Source: Streptococcus caballi DSM 19004
Lineage (GTDB): Bacteria > Bacillota > Bacilli > Lactobacillales > Streptococcaceae
Direction: 5' to 3'
Assembly: GCF_000379985.1 (NCBI RefSeq)
Contig: NZ_KB904075.1
Coordinates: 151-33,692 of the forward strand
DNA: 33,542 bases
Made by a program: the position numbers and the translations under genes. Positions 24,761 through 33,107 of the stretch are shown here, piece by piece. Each line of letters starts with the position of its first letter. The first letter of the stretch is position 1. The notes beneath the pieces were generated by a model, which was not told the DNA's origin, did not search any database, and saw only the letters and a list, made by a program, of their open reading frames with translations.

Positions 24761-26998
24761 TTATTTTCCGAATTTAGCACGAACATCCTTCGTTGCTGCT
24801 ACAAGAATCTCCAGAGCTGCTACTGTTTCTGGCTCGCGACGCGTCTTAAGGCCGCAGTCTGGATTGACCCAGAATTGCTCAAGTGACAGCTGATTCAAAG
24901 GACGTTCAATATTTTTAATAACTTCTTCCTTGGTCGGTACGCGAGGTGAATGAATATCATAAACACCAAGACCAATACCAAGTGGGTAAACAACCGTTTC
25001 AAAGGTTTCGATAATATCACCATGACTACGGCTCGTTTCAATAGAAATCACGTCCGCATCAAGTTCGCGAATAGAGTCAATGATTTCATCAAACTTAGAA
25101 TAACACATATGGGTATGGATTTGCGTATCGTCCTTGACTGATGATGTAGCAATACGGAAAGCCTTTACCGCATCATCCAAGTAGGCCTTCTGCTTGGCCT
25201 TACGCAGTGGCAGACCTTCACGAAGAGCAGCCTCATCCACCTGAATAATGGCAATACCGGCTTCCTCAAGCAGCTTGATTTCATCCTTAATAGCAAGCCC
25301 AATTTGATTGAAAAGCTCAGCCCGAGAAATATCCGTACGCTCAAAAGACCAGTTAGTGATAGTAATTGGTCCTGTCAGCATGCCCTTAACTGGACGATTA
25401 GTCAGACTCTGTGCATAGACGGTTTCCTTCACTGTCAGCGGTTGAATGTGCTGCACATCCCCATAGATAATTGGAGGTTTAACAGCACGAGAACCGTAAG
25501 ATTGTACCCACCCCAGTTTGGTGGTAATGAAGCCAGCTAACTTTTGACCAAAGAATTCAACCATGTCCACACGCTCAAATTCACCGTGCACCAACACATC
25601 AATGTCCAAGTCCTCTTGAATCTTAATCCAGCGAGCAATCTCCGCCTTAATAAAGTCTTCGTATTGAGCATCCGTAATGTCTCCACGTTTCCAGGCCAGA
25701 CGAGTGCGGCGCACCTCAGGTGACTGCGGGAAGGATCCGATGGTCGTCGTTGGTAAAATCGGTAACTTCAACTTGTCCTGTTGGATTCGACGACGCACTT
25801 TGTAATCATGTTGACGTTGTCTTGGAACATCCGCCAGATTTTCCAAGCTAACATTTCGGAAATCAGCCTCTTGAAGAGCATTGAAATCAGCAACGTGTTG
25901 TTCATAAGCTGAATTAACCTCTCCCTCTAAGTGCTCTGCCAAAAGTTTGATTTCCGCTAGTTTTTCATCCGCAAAGGCCAGACCATTTTTTAGTACTGCA
26001 TCCAATTCCGTCTCATTTTTTGTTGTTACAGGCACATGTAAAAGGGAACAAGATGGTTGTAAAACAAGTTCTCCAACATGCTCTTGAAGAGACTTAACTA
26101 GAGCCGATGTTGTTTCAAAATCATTGGCCCAAACATTGCGTCCATCAACTACACCAGCAAAAACAGTTTTATTCTTGAATAAGCCAGCTTGAACAGCAGC
26201 TAAATTCTCATCCAAACCGTGAACAAAATCTAGACCAAAAGCTACAACTGGCAGTTGAGCCAATTTATCAGCATTAATCAAAGCCTCAAAATAAGTTTGG
26301 AAAATCAACTGCGCTTGCGGCACCTCTTTGGAAAAGTAATCATAAACGAAACGCGCCGCCTCAAGCAAGTTAGCTCCTTCATCCGTTACGAAAATTGGCT
26401 CATCCACTTGGATGTAAGTCGCGCCCGCCTGCACTAGTTCAGTGAAAATTTGCTTGTAAAGCGGTAGAAGACTCTTGACTGCTGCTGTAAAATCTTCAAC
26501 ACCGGCTGAAAGTGCAACGTAAGTAATAGGTCCTGTTATGACAGGTTTGGCTCTGTCTCCAATTACTTGACGCGCTTCTAAATACAAATTGAGCAAACGC
26601 TGATTGGTCAATTTGGGTTTACTTTTCGACCATTCTGGCACAATGTAATGATAGTTAGTATTAAACCATTTCTTCATAGAAGAGGCCACATTGTCCTTAT
26701 TGCCACGCGCAATGTCAAAATACAAATCAAGGTCAACTTCGCGTCCCGCAAAACGCTTAGGGATAATGCCAAATTGTACAGATAAATCTAAGATATGATC
26801 ATAGAGTGAAAAATCCCCTACAGGAATCAAATCAAGACCTGCATCAGCTTGTTTTTTTAGAAATTGAAGACGTAGATCTTTTGCCTGGGCCTCCAACTCA
26901 TCACGACTGACATTACCTGCCCAGTAATTTTCAATCAATTTCTTCCACTCGCGCTTCTCCCCCAAACGTGGGTAGCCCAAAGATGTAATCCTTACCAT
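24761..26998 (-). CDS. metE: Cobalamin-independent methionine synthase MetE
   Basis: A 745-aa enzyme of normal length that transfers the methyl group of 5-methyl-THF-polyglutamate to homocysteine. The N-terminal half begins [17 protein letters not shown]. The catalytic C-terminal barrel starts after [19 protein letters not shown]. Zinc ligands are His630 and Cys632 (THMCYSKF) and Cys715 (NPDCGLKTR). The ATG has AGGAGG upstream. It is first in the metE-metF operon, behind a TTGAAA/TAAAAT promoter and two MET-boxes, so it is likely controlled by the LysR-type regulator MtaR/MetR in response to methionine supply. Confidence 0.97.
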   Translation of the reverse strand: MVRITSLGYPRLGEKREWKKLIENYWAGNVSRDELEAQAKDLRLQFLKKQADAGLDLIPVGDFSLYDHILDLSVQFGIIPKRFAGREVDLDLYFDIARGNKDNVASSMKKWFNTNYHYIVPEWSKSKPKLTNQRLLNLYLEARQVIGDRAKPVITGPITYVALSAGVEDFTAAVKSLLPLYKQIFTELVQAGATYIQVDEPIFVTDEGANLLEAARFVYDYFSKEVPQAQLIFQTYFEALINADKLAQLPVVAFGLDFVHGLDENLAAVQAGLFKNKTVFAGVVDGRNVWANDFETTSALVKSLQEHVGELVLQPSCSLLHVPVTTKNETELDAVLKNGLAFADEKLAEIKLLAEHLEGEVNSAYEQHVADFNALQEADFRNVSLENLADVPRQRQHDYKVRRRIQQDKLKLPILPTTTIGSFPQSPEVRRTRLAWKRGDITDAQYEDFIKAEIARWIKIQEDLDIDVLVHGEFERVDMVEFFGQKLAGFITTKLGWVQSYGSRAVKPPIIYGDVQHIQPLTVKETVYAQSLTNRPVKGMLTGPITITNWSFERTDISRAELFNQIGLAIKDEIKLLEEAGIAIIQVDEAALREGLPLRKAKQKAYLDDAVKAFRIATSSVKDDTQIHTHMCYSKFDEIIDSIRELDADVISIETSRSHGDIIETFETVVYPLGIGLGVYDIHSPRVPTKEEVIKNIERPLNQLSLEQFWVNPDCGLKTRREPETVAALEILVAATKDVRAKFGK

Positions 26999-27058
26999 AG
27001 TTACCTCCTATAACCTTATACCTAAATAGCTATAACTAAAATATATTTTATAAATACG

Positions 27059-27087
27059 ATTTTAACCGATAAATACTGTCATTTCAA
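27059..27087 (-). promoter_or_regulatory. metE promoter
   Basis: Minus strand TTGAAA (27082-27087), 17-bp spacer, TAAAAT (27059-27064), about 55 nt before the metE ATG. A second -10-like TACAAT lies at 27099-27104, abutting a MET-box, but lacks a -35. Confidence 0.6.
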
Positions 27088-27120
27088 CACTTTTGGATAT
27101 TGTATCTTTTTAGAGATAGT

Positions 27121-27170
27121 TATAGTTTTTAACTATACATTTAGAACTAGATATAGTTATTAACTATATC
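27121..27170. promoter_or_regulatory. Two MET-boxes (MtaR/MetR sites) upstream of metE
   Basis: TATAGTTTTTAACTATA at 27121-27137 is a dyad with 7-bp arms. A 21-bp perfect dyad is at 27150-27170 (arms GATATAGTTA and TAACTATATC around one T). Both are near the streptococcal MET-box consensus TATAGTTTNAAACTATA known from comparative genomics. The centres are 31 bp apart, about three helical turns. Confidence 0.8.
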
Positions 27171-27194
27171 AAAAGCTCTACCACTTCTCGAAAC

Positions 27195-27221
27195 AAAAAA
27201 AGAACTCCCGAAGGAATTCTT
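27195..27221 (-). terminator. Terminator of the fru operon
   Basis: Minus strand AAGAATTCC, TTCG tetraloop, GGAGTTCTT (9 bp, one T-G pair), then a T-run, 10 nt after the fruA stop. Confidence 0.85.
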
Positions 27222-27230
27222 AAATATGAC

Positions 27231-29207
27231 TTATTTAGCTTTACGAAGGGCACCATACAGAATACCTGATACAACTGCCCCGATAAGGACGAAGACAATA
27301 TAAAGAAGTGGGTTACTTGTAAGAGCGATAACGAAGATACCACCATGAGGGGCCATCAATTTAATACCAGCTAAACCAACAAGAGCACCTGCAAGAGCAG
27401 AACCTGCCATGAAGCTTGGGATAGCACGTGCTGGGTCAGCAGCGGCAAATGGAATTGCACCTTCTGTGATGAATGAGAGACCCATGATGATGTTTGTTAA
27501 ACCAGAATTACGTTCTTCTTCAGAGAATTTATTCTTGAACAAGAGAGTTGCAACAAAGATCGCAAGTGGTGGAACCATACCGCCAGCCATAACAGCAGCC
27601 ATAACAACTGAGCCACCGTGAGCAACTGTCGCTGCAAGAGTACCTGTACCAAAGACGTAAGCTGCTTTATTGAAAGGCCCACCCATATCAATGGCCATCA
27701 TACCACCGAGGATAAGTCCCATAAGGACAGCTGAACTACCTGACAAACTTTGAAGGAAGTTGTTCAAGCCAGTGTTAATTGCAGCCATTGGGATATTGAC
27801 AAAGAGCATCAAGAACCCAGTTACAAATACGCCAAGTAATGGATAGAGAAGGATAGATTTGATGCCTTCAAGTGAACGAGGAAGACCGTTGAGGATTTTC
27901 TTAATCACAAGAATCACACCACCAGCAAGGAATCCACCAACAAGTGCCCCAAGGAATCCTGAAGGGATACCAGTAAGGGCAAGAGATGCTTTACCGCCAG
28001 ATGCAAACGGTACTTTACCCCAAGCAAAACCACTTGATGCAATAGAACCAGCCACAAAACCAGCTACCAAACCTGGTTTTTCAGCGATTGAGTAAGCAAT
28101 ATAACCCGCAAGAACTGGAAGCATAAAGCCAAAGGCAACACCACCGATATTTTTAAAGAGTGAGGCAATTTCATGGTAAGTACCGAGGTTGGACAATTGG
28201 TCTTTTGGAACACCCATTGCATTATCAATCAAGAAAGCGAGCGCAATCATGATACCACCACCGATAACAAATGGGAGCATTTGAGAAACACCGCTCATCA
28301 AGTGTTTGTAGAAAGCAGCTCCAAGACCTTTTTTCTCACCTTCTGATGAAGTTGAAGAATCTGCTGCTTTATCAGCATGGAAAACTTCAGCCTTGCCATC
28401 AAGAATGCTTTGAATTAATTCTTGAGGTTGACGGATACCAGCTGCAACTGGTTTAGAAATCAATTTTTTACCATCGAAACGGGCTGTTTCCACCGCTTTG
28501 TCAGCTGCGATAATGACACCAACTGCTTTTGAAATTTCCTCCGCAGTCAAGCGATTACCAACACCGGATGCTCCGTTTGTTTCAACACGAACGTTGACAC
28601 CCATTTCTTCGCCTTGTTTGATGAGGGCCTCTTCTGCCATGTAAGTGTGGGCGATGCCTGTTGTACACGCTGTAACAGCAACGATCAAAGGTTTATCAGA
28701 AGATGCAGCAGACTTAACAACTGCTTGCTTTTTAGTTTCTTCTACAGCTGCTTCATCAGAGGCAGCATCGAAAGTAGCAATAACATCAGCTGGTGATTGA
28801 GCAGCTTTCAGTTTGTCAGCAAAACCTGGCTTCAAAAGGTATTTAGATAATTCAGCTAGCGCAGCCAAGTGAGTATCATTAGCTCCGTCTGGTGCAGCAA
28901 TCATGAAGAATAAGTAAGTTGGTTGTCCATCAAGTGCTTCGTAGTCAAGACCATTAGCTGATTTGGCAAACAAAACAGTAGCATCTTTAACCGCAGCATT
29001 TTTGCTGTGTGGCATCGCAATGCCATCGCCTAGACCGGTTGACGTTTGCGCTTCACGGTTCATGATTCCTTTTTTGAAAGTATCGAAATCAGTTACTACA
29101 CCATTGTCAACAAGGCTTGTGATCATTTCATCAATAGCAGCTTCTTTCGAAGTTGCTTTCAAATCCATAATCATGACTTCTTTTTTTAGCAAGTCTTGAA
29201 TTCTCAT
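27231..29207 (-). CDS. fruA: Fructose PTS transporter EIIABC
   Basis: A 658-aa phosphotransferase permease that imports fructose and phosphorylates it to fructose-1-phosphate. Domain order is IIA (1-150; phospho-accepting His67 in GIAMPHS), IIB (about 172-270; Cys181 in VTACTTGIAHTYMAEEAL) and membrane IIC (about 300-658; GGGIMIALAFLIDN and several glycine-rich helices). All key residues are present. The ATG overlaps the fruK stop by 4 nt, and it is the last gene of fruR-fruK-fruA. Control is by FruR and CcpA at the fruR promoter. Confidence 0.95.
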   Translation of the reverse strand: MRIQDLLKKEVMIMDLKATSKEAAIDEMITSLVDNGVVTDFDTFKKGIMNREAQTSTGLGDGIAMPHSKNAAVKDATVLFAKSANGLDYEALDGQPTYLFFMIAAPDGANDTHLAALAELSKYLLKPGFADKLKAAQSPADVIATFDAASDEAAVEETKKQAVVKSAASSDKPLIVAVTACTTGIAHTYMAEEALIKQGEEMGVNVRVETNGASGVGNRLTAEEISKAVGVIIAADKAVETARFDGKKLISKPVAAGIRQPQELIQSILDGKAEVFHADKAADSSTSSEGEKKGLGAAFYKHLMSGVSQMLPFVIGGGIMIALAFLIDNAMGVPKDQLSNLGTYHEIASLFKNIGGVAFGFMLPVLAGYIAYSIAEKPGLVAGFVAGSIASSGFAWGKVPFASGGKASLALTGIPSGFLGALVGGFLAGGVILVIKKILNGLPRSLEGIKSILLYPLLGVFVTGFLMLFVNIPMAAINTGLNNFLQSLSGSSAVLMGLILGGMMAIDMGGPFNKAAYVFGTGTLAATVAHGGSVVMAAVMAGGMVPPLAIFVATLLFKNKFSEEERNSGLTNIIMGLSFITEGAIPFAAADPARAIPSFMAGSALAGALVGLAGIKLMAPHGGIFVIALTSNPLLYIVFVLIGAVVSGILYGALRKAK

Positions 29208-30115
29208 AGTTTTTCTACCTCTACTTTTTCATAAGTTTCTTTAATAAAATCAGCTGTCGCCAAATCATCTGAGAAGGTTGTAGCTGTACCACATGCCACT
29301 CCCCATTTGAGAGCTTCAACTGGGTCGCCTGATTTCACATATTCACCAGTGAAGCCAGCCACCATTGAGTCCCCTGCACCGACAGAATTTTTAACCGTGC
29401 CCTTGATAGGCTTAGCAAAGTAAGCTGCTTCTGGTGTGACAAGCAAAGCGCCGTCACCAGCCATTGAAATAATAACATTTTGCGCACCCTTAGCAAGAAT
29501 TGCGCGTGCATATTTTTCAATATCAGCCAGTCCGTTTAGTTCAACTCCGAAAATATCTGCCAACTCATGATTATTTGGTTTAACCAAAAGCGGTGCATAA
29601 GCCAATGAATCCAACAAGGTTTGTCCTTCAAAGTCACAAACAACTTGGGCACCTGCTTCTTTTGCAATAGGAATCAGTTTATTGTAAACCTTGTTACCCA
29701 AATTAGCTGGAGCTGATCCTGCAAAAACAACCGTATCTTTGTCGGACAATCCAGCTAGAATGGCTTCTAACTCCGCTAATTTTTCGCTCGAAATAGTCGG
29801 ACCTGCACCGTTAATTTCAGTCTCTTCACCAGCTTTAACCTTGACATTAATACGCGTATCCTCAGCAACCTCAACAAAGTTTGTCGCGATACCTTCATCA
29901 ACTAGACCGTCTTTGACAAAACGCCCTGTGAATCCACCGATAAAACCTGTCGCGGTATTGTCAATAGCTAGACGTTTCAAGATACGACTAACATTAATCC
30001 CTTTACCACCTGCGAACTTATCATCGCTAGTCATGCGATTAACGCCGCCCAGCTCCAAATGGTCCAGGCGGACGATAAAGTCAATGGACGGATTAAGGGT
30101 TACCGTATAAATCAT
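29204..30115 (-). CDS. fruK: 1-phosphofructokinase
   Basis: A 303-aa PfkB-family sugar kinase converting fructose-1-phosphate to fructose-1,6-bisphosphate. Motifs are the N-terminal GGKGINVSRIL (36-46) and the C-terminal GAGDSMVAGF, with Asp249 as catalytic base. Length is usual. ATGA overlaps with both neighbours indicate translational coupling: its ATG overlaps the fruR stop and its stop overlaps the fruA ATG. It removes the inducer of FruR, fructose-1-phosphate. Confidence 0.95.
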   Translation of the reverse strand: MIYTVTLNPSIDFIVRLDHLELGGVNRMTSDDKFAGGKGINVSRILKRLAIDNTATGFIGGFTGRFVKDGLVDEGIATNFVEVAEDTRINVKVKAGEETEINGAGPTISSEKLAELEAILAGLSDKDTVVFAGSAPANLGNKVYNKLIPIAKEAGAQVVCDFEGQTLLDSLAYAPLLVKPNNHELADIFGVELNGLADIEKYARAILAKGAQNVIISMAGDGALLVTPEAAYFAKPIKGTVKNSVGAGDSMVAGFTGEYVKSGDPVEALKWGVACGTATTFSDDLATADFIKETYEKVEVEKL

Positions 30116-30855
30116 ACTTCGATCACCTTCGTTTTTTCTCTAATTTTTCTCATAAGGGCTCCCTCAGAATAATTTGTCACAATTGTGACCTTATCAATCT
30201 TGTCTACCTTAGCAAAAGAAAATTGCCCCAATTTTGACGAATCAACAAGGACAAATGACTCCTGCGCATTTTCAATAACAACCTTTTTAATAACTGCTTC
30301 CTCAACATCGGGTGTTGTCAGAAAGTTTTCATCAATACCATTCATACCGATAAAGGCTTTATCAAAATTCATTTTTGAAATTTGATCAACCGCCGTACAG
30401 CCAATGCTAGCATCTGTTGTGTGCTTGACAAAGCCACCAACAATAACGGTTTTAATATCCTTTTCAACCAGTTTAGAAGCATGATGGATAGAGTTGGTCA
30501 CGACCGTTAAATTTTCCTGAAAAAGGTATTCCAATAATAATTCACTGGTTGTTCCCGCATCAATGAAAATGACATCATTGTCAGAGATGAGACTTGAAGC
30601 TTTTTGAGCAATAAGAGCCTTATGATGAATGTTTTTGATAGACTTTTGCTGATTAGTCAACTCTCTCGACAGTGATTTGGGGAGCTCAGCACCACCATGA
30701 ACACGATGAAGCTTACGTTCGCTCTCCAATTCATCTAAATCTCGACGAACTGTAGACTCAGATGTAGCAAGCATTGCAATTAATTTATCAAGAGTGACGA
30801 AGCCTTCCTCGGTGAGCTTTTCCATGATCAATTGCTTGCGCTCTGATTTTAAAAT
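30112..30855 (-). CDS. fruR: DeoR-family fructose operon repressor FruR
   Basis: A DeoR-type regulator with helix-turn-helix VTLDKLIAMLATSESTVRRD and a sugar-phosphate-sensing domain (DAGTTSELLLEYL, IGMNGID). In related bacteria FruR releases DNA on binding fructose-1-phosphate. The conserved N terminus LKSERKQLIMEKL extends eight codons above the first conventional start (TTG at 30831). The only sensible initiator is ATT at 30855, 7 nt after AGGGAGG, giving 247 aa. From TTG or the ATG at 30825 the protein would lose the first conserved residues and have no ribosome-binding site. It heads the fruR-fruK-fruA operon and should autoregulate it. Confidence 0.9.
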   Translation of the reverse strand: MLKSERKQLIMEKLTEEGFVTLDKLIAMLATSESTVRRDLDELESERKLHRVHGGAELPKSLSRELTNQQKSIKNIHHKALIAQKASSLISDNDVIFIDAGTTSELLLEYLFQENLTVVTNSIHHASKLVEKDIKTVIVGGFVKHTTDASIGCTAVDQISKMNFDKAFIGMNGIDENFLTTPDVEEAVIKKVVIENAQESFVLVDSSKLGQFSFAKVDKIDKVTIVTNYSEGALMRKIREKTKVIEV

Positions 30856-30874
30856 AGTTCTCCCTCCCTCTAAC

Positions 30875-30889
30875 TGAAATCGTTTACAA
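30875..30889 (-). promoter_or_regulatory. CcpA cre site at the fru transcription start
   Basis: Minus strand TTGTAAACGATTTCA matches the cre consensus WTGNAANCGNWNNCW at every position. It begins just downstream of the -10 box, so it covers the start site and would repress in glucose. Confidence 0.85.
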
Positions 30890-30893
30890 GTAA

Positions 30894-30921
30894 ATTATAC
30901 TCCTATTTCCTTCAATGTCAA
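30894..30921 (-). promoter_or_regulatory. fruRKA promoter
   Basis: Perfect TTGACA (30916-30921) and TATAAT (30894-30899) with a 16-bp spacer on the minus strand. Confidence 0.85.
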
Positions 30922-30947
30922 GCATTTTCTGTCAAATTCTGTCATTT
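30916..30947. promoter_or_regulatory. Candidate FruR operator: phased TGTCA repeats
   Basis: TGTCA occurs at 30916, 30930 and 30940 on the plus strand; the last two belong to 10-bp repeats TTCTGTCAAA and TTCTGTCATT. The repeats cover and extend upstream of the fru -35 box. Direct repeats about one helical turn apart suit a DeoR-type repressor. Confidence 0.55.
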
Positions 30948-30964
30948 TCTCCAATTTTAGCTTG

Positions 30965-30973
30965 TGGTATAAT
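30965..30973 (+). promoter_or_regulatory. rqcH promoter (extended -10)
   Basis: TGGTATAAT is a perfect -10 with the TGN extension, 30 nt before the rqcH ATG. The -35 position is poor (TTTTCT), which the extension can offset. Confidence 0.65.
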
Positions 30974-31003
30974 AGAATTAGTTAAAATCAGAAAGGAGAA
31001 ACC

Positions 31004-32656
31004 ATGTCATTTGACGGATTTTTCTTACATCATTTAAAAAAGGAATTGCAAGAAGAGGTTCTATTCGGTCGTATTCAAAAAATAAATCAGCCCTTTGAGC
31101 GCGAATTGGTGCTAACCATTCGTAACAATCGTCAAAACTACAAACTACTGCTGTCTGCTCACCCTGTTTTTGGTCGCGTTCAAATCACTAAAGCTGATTT
31201 GCCAAATCCTCAGACCCCTAATACTTTTACCATGATTATGAGAAAATATCTGCAAGGTGCCCTCATTGAAAGCATAGAGCAGATTGAAAATGACCGCATT
31301 CTGGAAATTGCTGTTTCTAATAAAAATGAAATTGGTGACCAGATTAAAGCAACCCTGATTATTGAAATTATGGGCAAGCATAGCAACATTATCTTGATTG
31401 ATAAGAACGAGGGAAAAATCATCGAATCTATCAAGCATGTTGGCTTCTCTCAAAATAGTTATCGTACTATTTTACCAGGTTCAACTTATATTTATCCACC
31501 AAAAACACAGGCTCGTAATCCTTTTGATATTGAGGATGAAAAGTTATTTGAAATCTTGCAAACTGAAGACATCTCTTTCAAAAACTTGCAGAAACTCTTC
31601 CAAGGACTTGGTCGAGATACAGCTAGTGAATTGACTGCGCAACTTACCGACGATAAACTTAGACAGTTTCGTTCCTTTTTTTCCAAGCCTTGTCAGCCAT
31701 CACTGACCGAAAAATCCTTTTCTGCTGTGCTATTTTCCGACAGCACCCAAAATTTCGATAGCTTATCTGAGCTTTTGGACTACTTTTACCAAGAAAAAGC
31801 CGAGCGTGAGCGTATTACCCAGCAGGCCAGTGACCTCATTCATCGGGTTCAAAATGAACTGGAAAAGAATATTAAAAAACTAGGAAAACAAGAGAAAGAA
31901 CTAGCTGAGACTGACAATGCCGAAGAATTTAGACAAAAGGGGGAGTTGCTAACGACTTTTCTTAATTTGGTTCCCAATGACCAAGACAGTGTCGAATTAG
32001 ACAATTATTACACCAATGAAAAAATACGTATTTCACTAGACAAATCCTTGACCCCCAATCAGAATGCTCAACGCTATTTCAAAAAATATCAAAAACTGAA
32101 AGAAGCTGTCAAACATCTGACTGGCTTAATTGAAGAAACTAAGCACACCATCAGCTATCTGGAAAGTGTCGAAACTGCTCTTAATCATGCTTCGATGACT
32201 GATATTGAAGACATCCGCGATGAACTAATAGAAACGGGATTTATTAAAAATCGCGGGCGCGACAAACGCCACAAGCGTAAAAAACCAGAGAAATATTTAG
32301 CTTCTGATGGGCAAACCATTATCATGGTCGGTCGAAATAATTTGCAAAACGATGAATTATCCTTCAAAATGTCAAAAAAAGGAGAACTCTGGTTTCATGC
32401 CAAAGATATTCCTGGCAGTCATGTCCTCATCAAAGATAACCTCAATCCTTCTGACCAAGTCAAAACTGATGCTGCTGAACTTGCTGCCTACTATTCAAAA
32501 GCTAGGTTATCCAACTTGGTTCAGGTTGACATGATTGAAGCCAAAAAACTCAACAAACCAACAGGTGCTAAACCAGGTTTTGTAACCTATACTGGTCAAA
32601 AAACATTACGCGTCACTCCAACTGAAGAAAAAATTAAGAGCATGAAAGTAAATTAA
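31004..32656 (+). CDS. rqcH: Rqc2/NEMF homolog RqcH (FbpA/PavA fibronectin-binding-type protein)
   Basis: A 550-aa protein with an NFACT-N domain (1 to about 200), a coiled coil (about 270-400) and the NFACT-R/DUF814 domain (about 430-545; VGRNNLQNDELSFK, LWFHAKDIPGSHVLI). It binds stalled large ribosomal subunits and recruits alanyl-tRNA to add C-terminal alanine tails that mark stalled peptides for degradation. The DR motif needed for this is Asp97-Arg98 (ENDRIL), at the same numbers as in Bacillus subtilis RqcH. In streptococci the same protein is known as the surface adhesin PavA/Fbp54, although it has no signal peptide. AAAGGAG before ATG; monocistronic, with hairpins downstream. Confidence 0.95.
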   Translation: MSFDGFFLHHLKKELQEEVLFGRIQKINQPFERELVLTIRNNRQNYKLLLSAHPVFGRVQITKADLPNPQTPNTFTMIMRKYLQGALIESIEQIENDRILEIAVSNKNEIGDQIKATLIIEIMGKHSNIILIDKNEGKIIESIKHVGFSQNSYRTILPGSTYIYPPKTQARNPFDIEDEKLFEILQTEDISFKNLQKLFQGLGRDTASELTAQLTDDKLRQFRSFFSKPCQPSLTEKSFSAVLFSDSTQNFDSLSELLDYFYQEKAERERITQQASDLIHRVQNELEKNIKKLGKQEKELAETDNAEEFRQKGELLTTFLNLVPNDQDSVELDNYYTNEKIRISLDKSLTPNQNAQRYFKKYQKLKEAVKHLTGLIEETKHTISYLESVETALNHASMTDIEDIRDELIETGFIKNRGRDKRHKRKKPEKYLASDGQTIIMVGRNNLQNDELSFKMSKKGELWFHAKDIPGSHVLIKDNLNPSDQVKTDAAELAAYYSKARLSNLVQVDMIEAKKLNKPTGAKPGFVTYTGQKTLRVTPTEEKIKSMKVN

Positions 32657-32704
32657 CAATGTACAGTACAATAGCTTAATATTACTCCCCAAAAGCTAAA
32701 ATTC

Positions 32705-32757
32705 AGCTCTATAATATCTGTAGTGGATATCTCATTCGGATATTATAAGGCTTTTTA
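32705..32757 (+). terminator. Long-loop hairpin, likely rqcH terminator
   Basis: TATAATATC (32710-32718) pairs perfectly with GATATTATA (32739-32747). AGC/GCT outside adds three more pairs across a mismatch, and TTTTT follows. The 20-nt loop holds a GATATC, so an alternative smaller hairpin is possible. Confidence 0.6.
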
Positions 32758-32781
32758 AATGTATGAAGACATACTAAGATT

Positions 32782-32829
32782 AGTAGTGAAGAAATATCCT
32801 GTCGGAGATTTCTTCACTACTTTTTCTTT
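32782..32829 (+). terminator. Strong hairpin with 14-bp perfect stem
   Basis: AGTAGTGAAGAAAT (32782-32795) pairs without mismatch with ATTTCTTCACTACT (32808-32821); TCC/GGA pairs inside; TTTTTCTTT follows. It acts as a second plus-strand terminator or could be the border of an old insertion. Confidence 0.75.
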
Positions 32830-32855
32830 GTGGTAAAGTAGAGGTGTCTTGTTAA

Positions 32856-33107
32856 GTCATAGGGACTTTTGACTACAGACGTCGCATCCAAAACTGGCAG
32901 GCACCTGTTTTAGGAAGAATGCTATCAAAGTATGTGGAACGTTTAACGTCGCGTATTGAAAATGACATCACTAAAACAAGGGATTATTCAAGAACACGAG
33001 GTAACTGGAACTTAGTCACTGCTTTTCCCTACAAGGGCTTTGTGCTAGATTTGAACCATATTGAACTATCTCAAAACGCATCTCTGACAAGCGTGTGGCT
33101 TACTTAG
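32856..33107 (+). pseudogene. Unidentified gene fragment (83 codons)
   Basis: An open stretch bounded by stops encodes FDYRRRIQNWQAPVLGRML and, later, TRGNWNLVTAFPYKGF. It has no strong ribosome-binding site; an ATG at 32919 is possible. The pattern WNLVTAFP faintly recalls the last strand of BECR-fold RNase toxins, but I do not recognise the family with confidence. It sits between the rqcH terminators and an IS110 remnant and overlaps the latter in another frame, so it is probably debris of a broken gene. Confidence 0.3.

Noticed and set aside
27001..27230. S-box (SAM), T-box or SMK riboswitch before metE
   Set aside because: The leader from the inferred start is only about 55 nt and AT-rich, with no conserved riboswitch core or terminator; MET-boxes explain control.
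29691..30110. Plus-strand open frame of 139 codons inside fruK
   Set aside because: Low-complexity Pro/Ser/Ala-rich translation complementary to conserved fruK codons.
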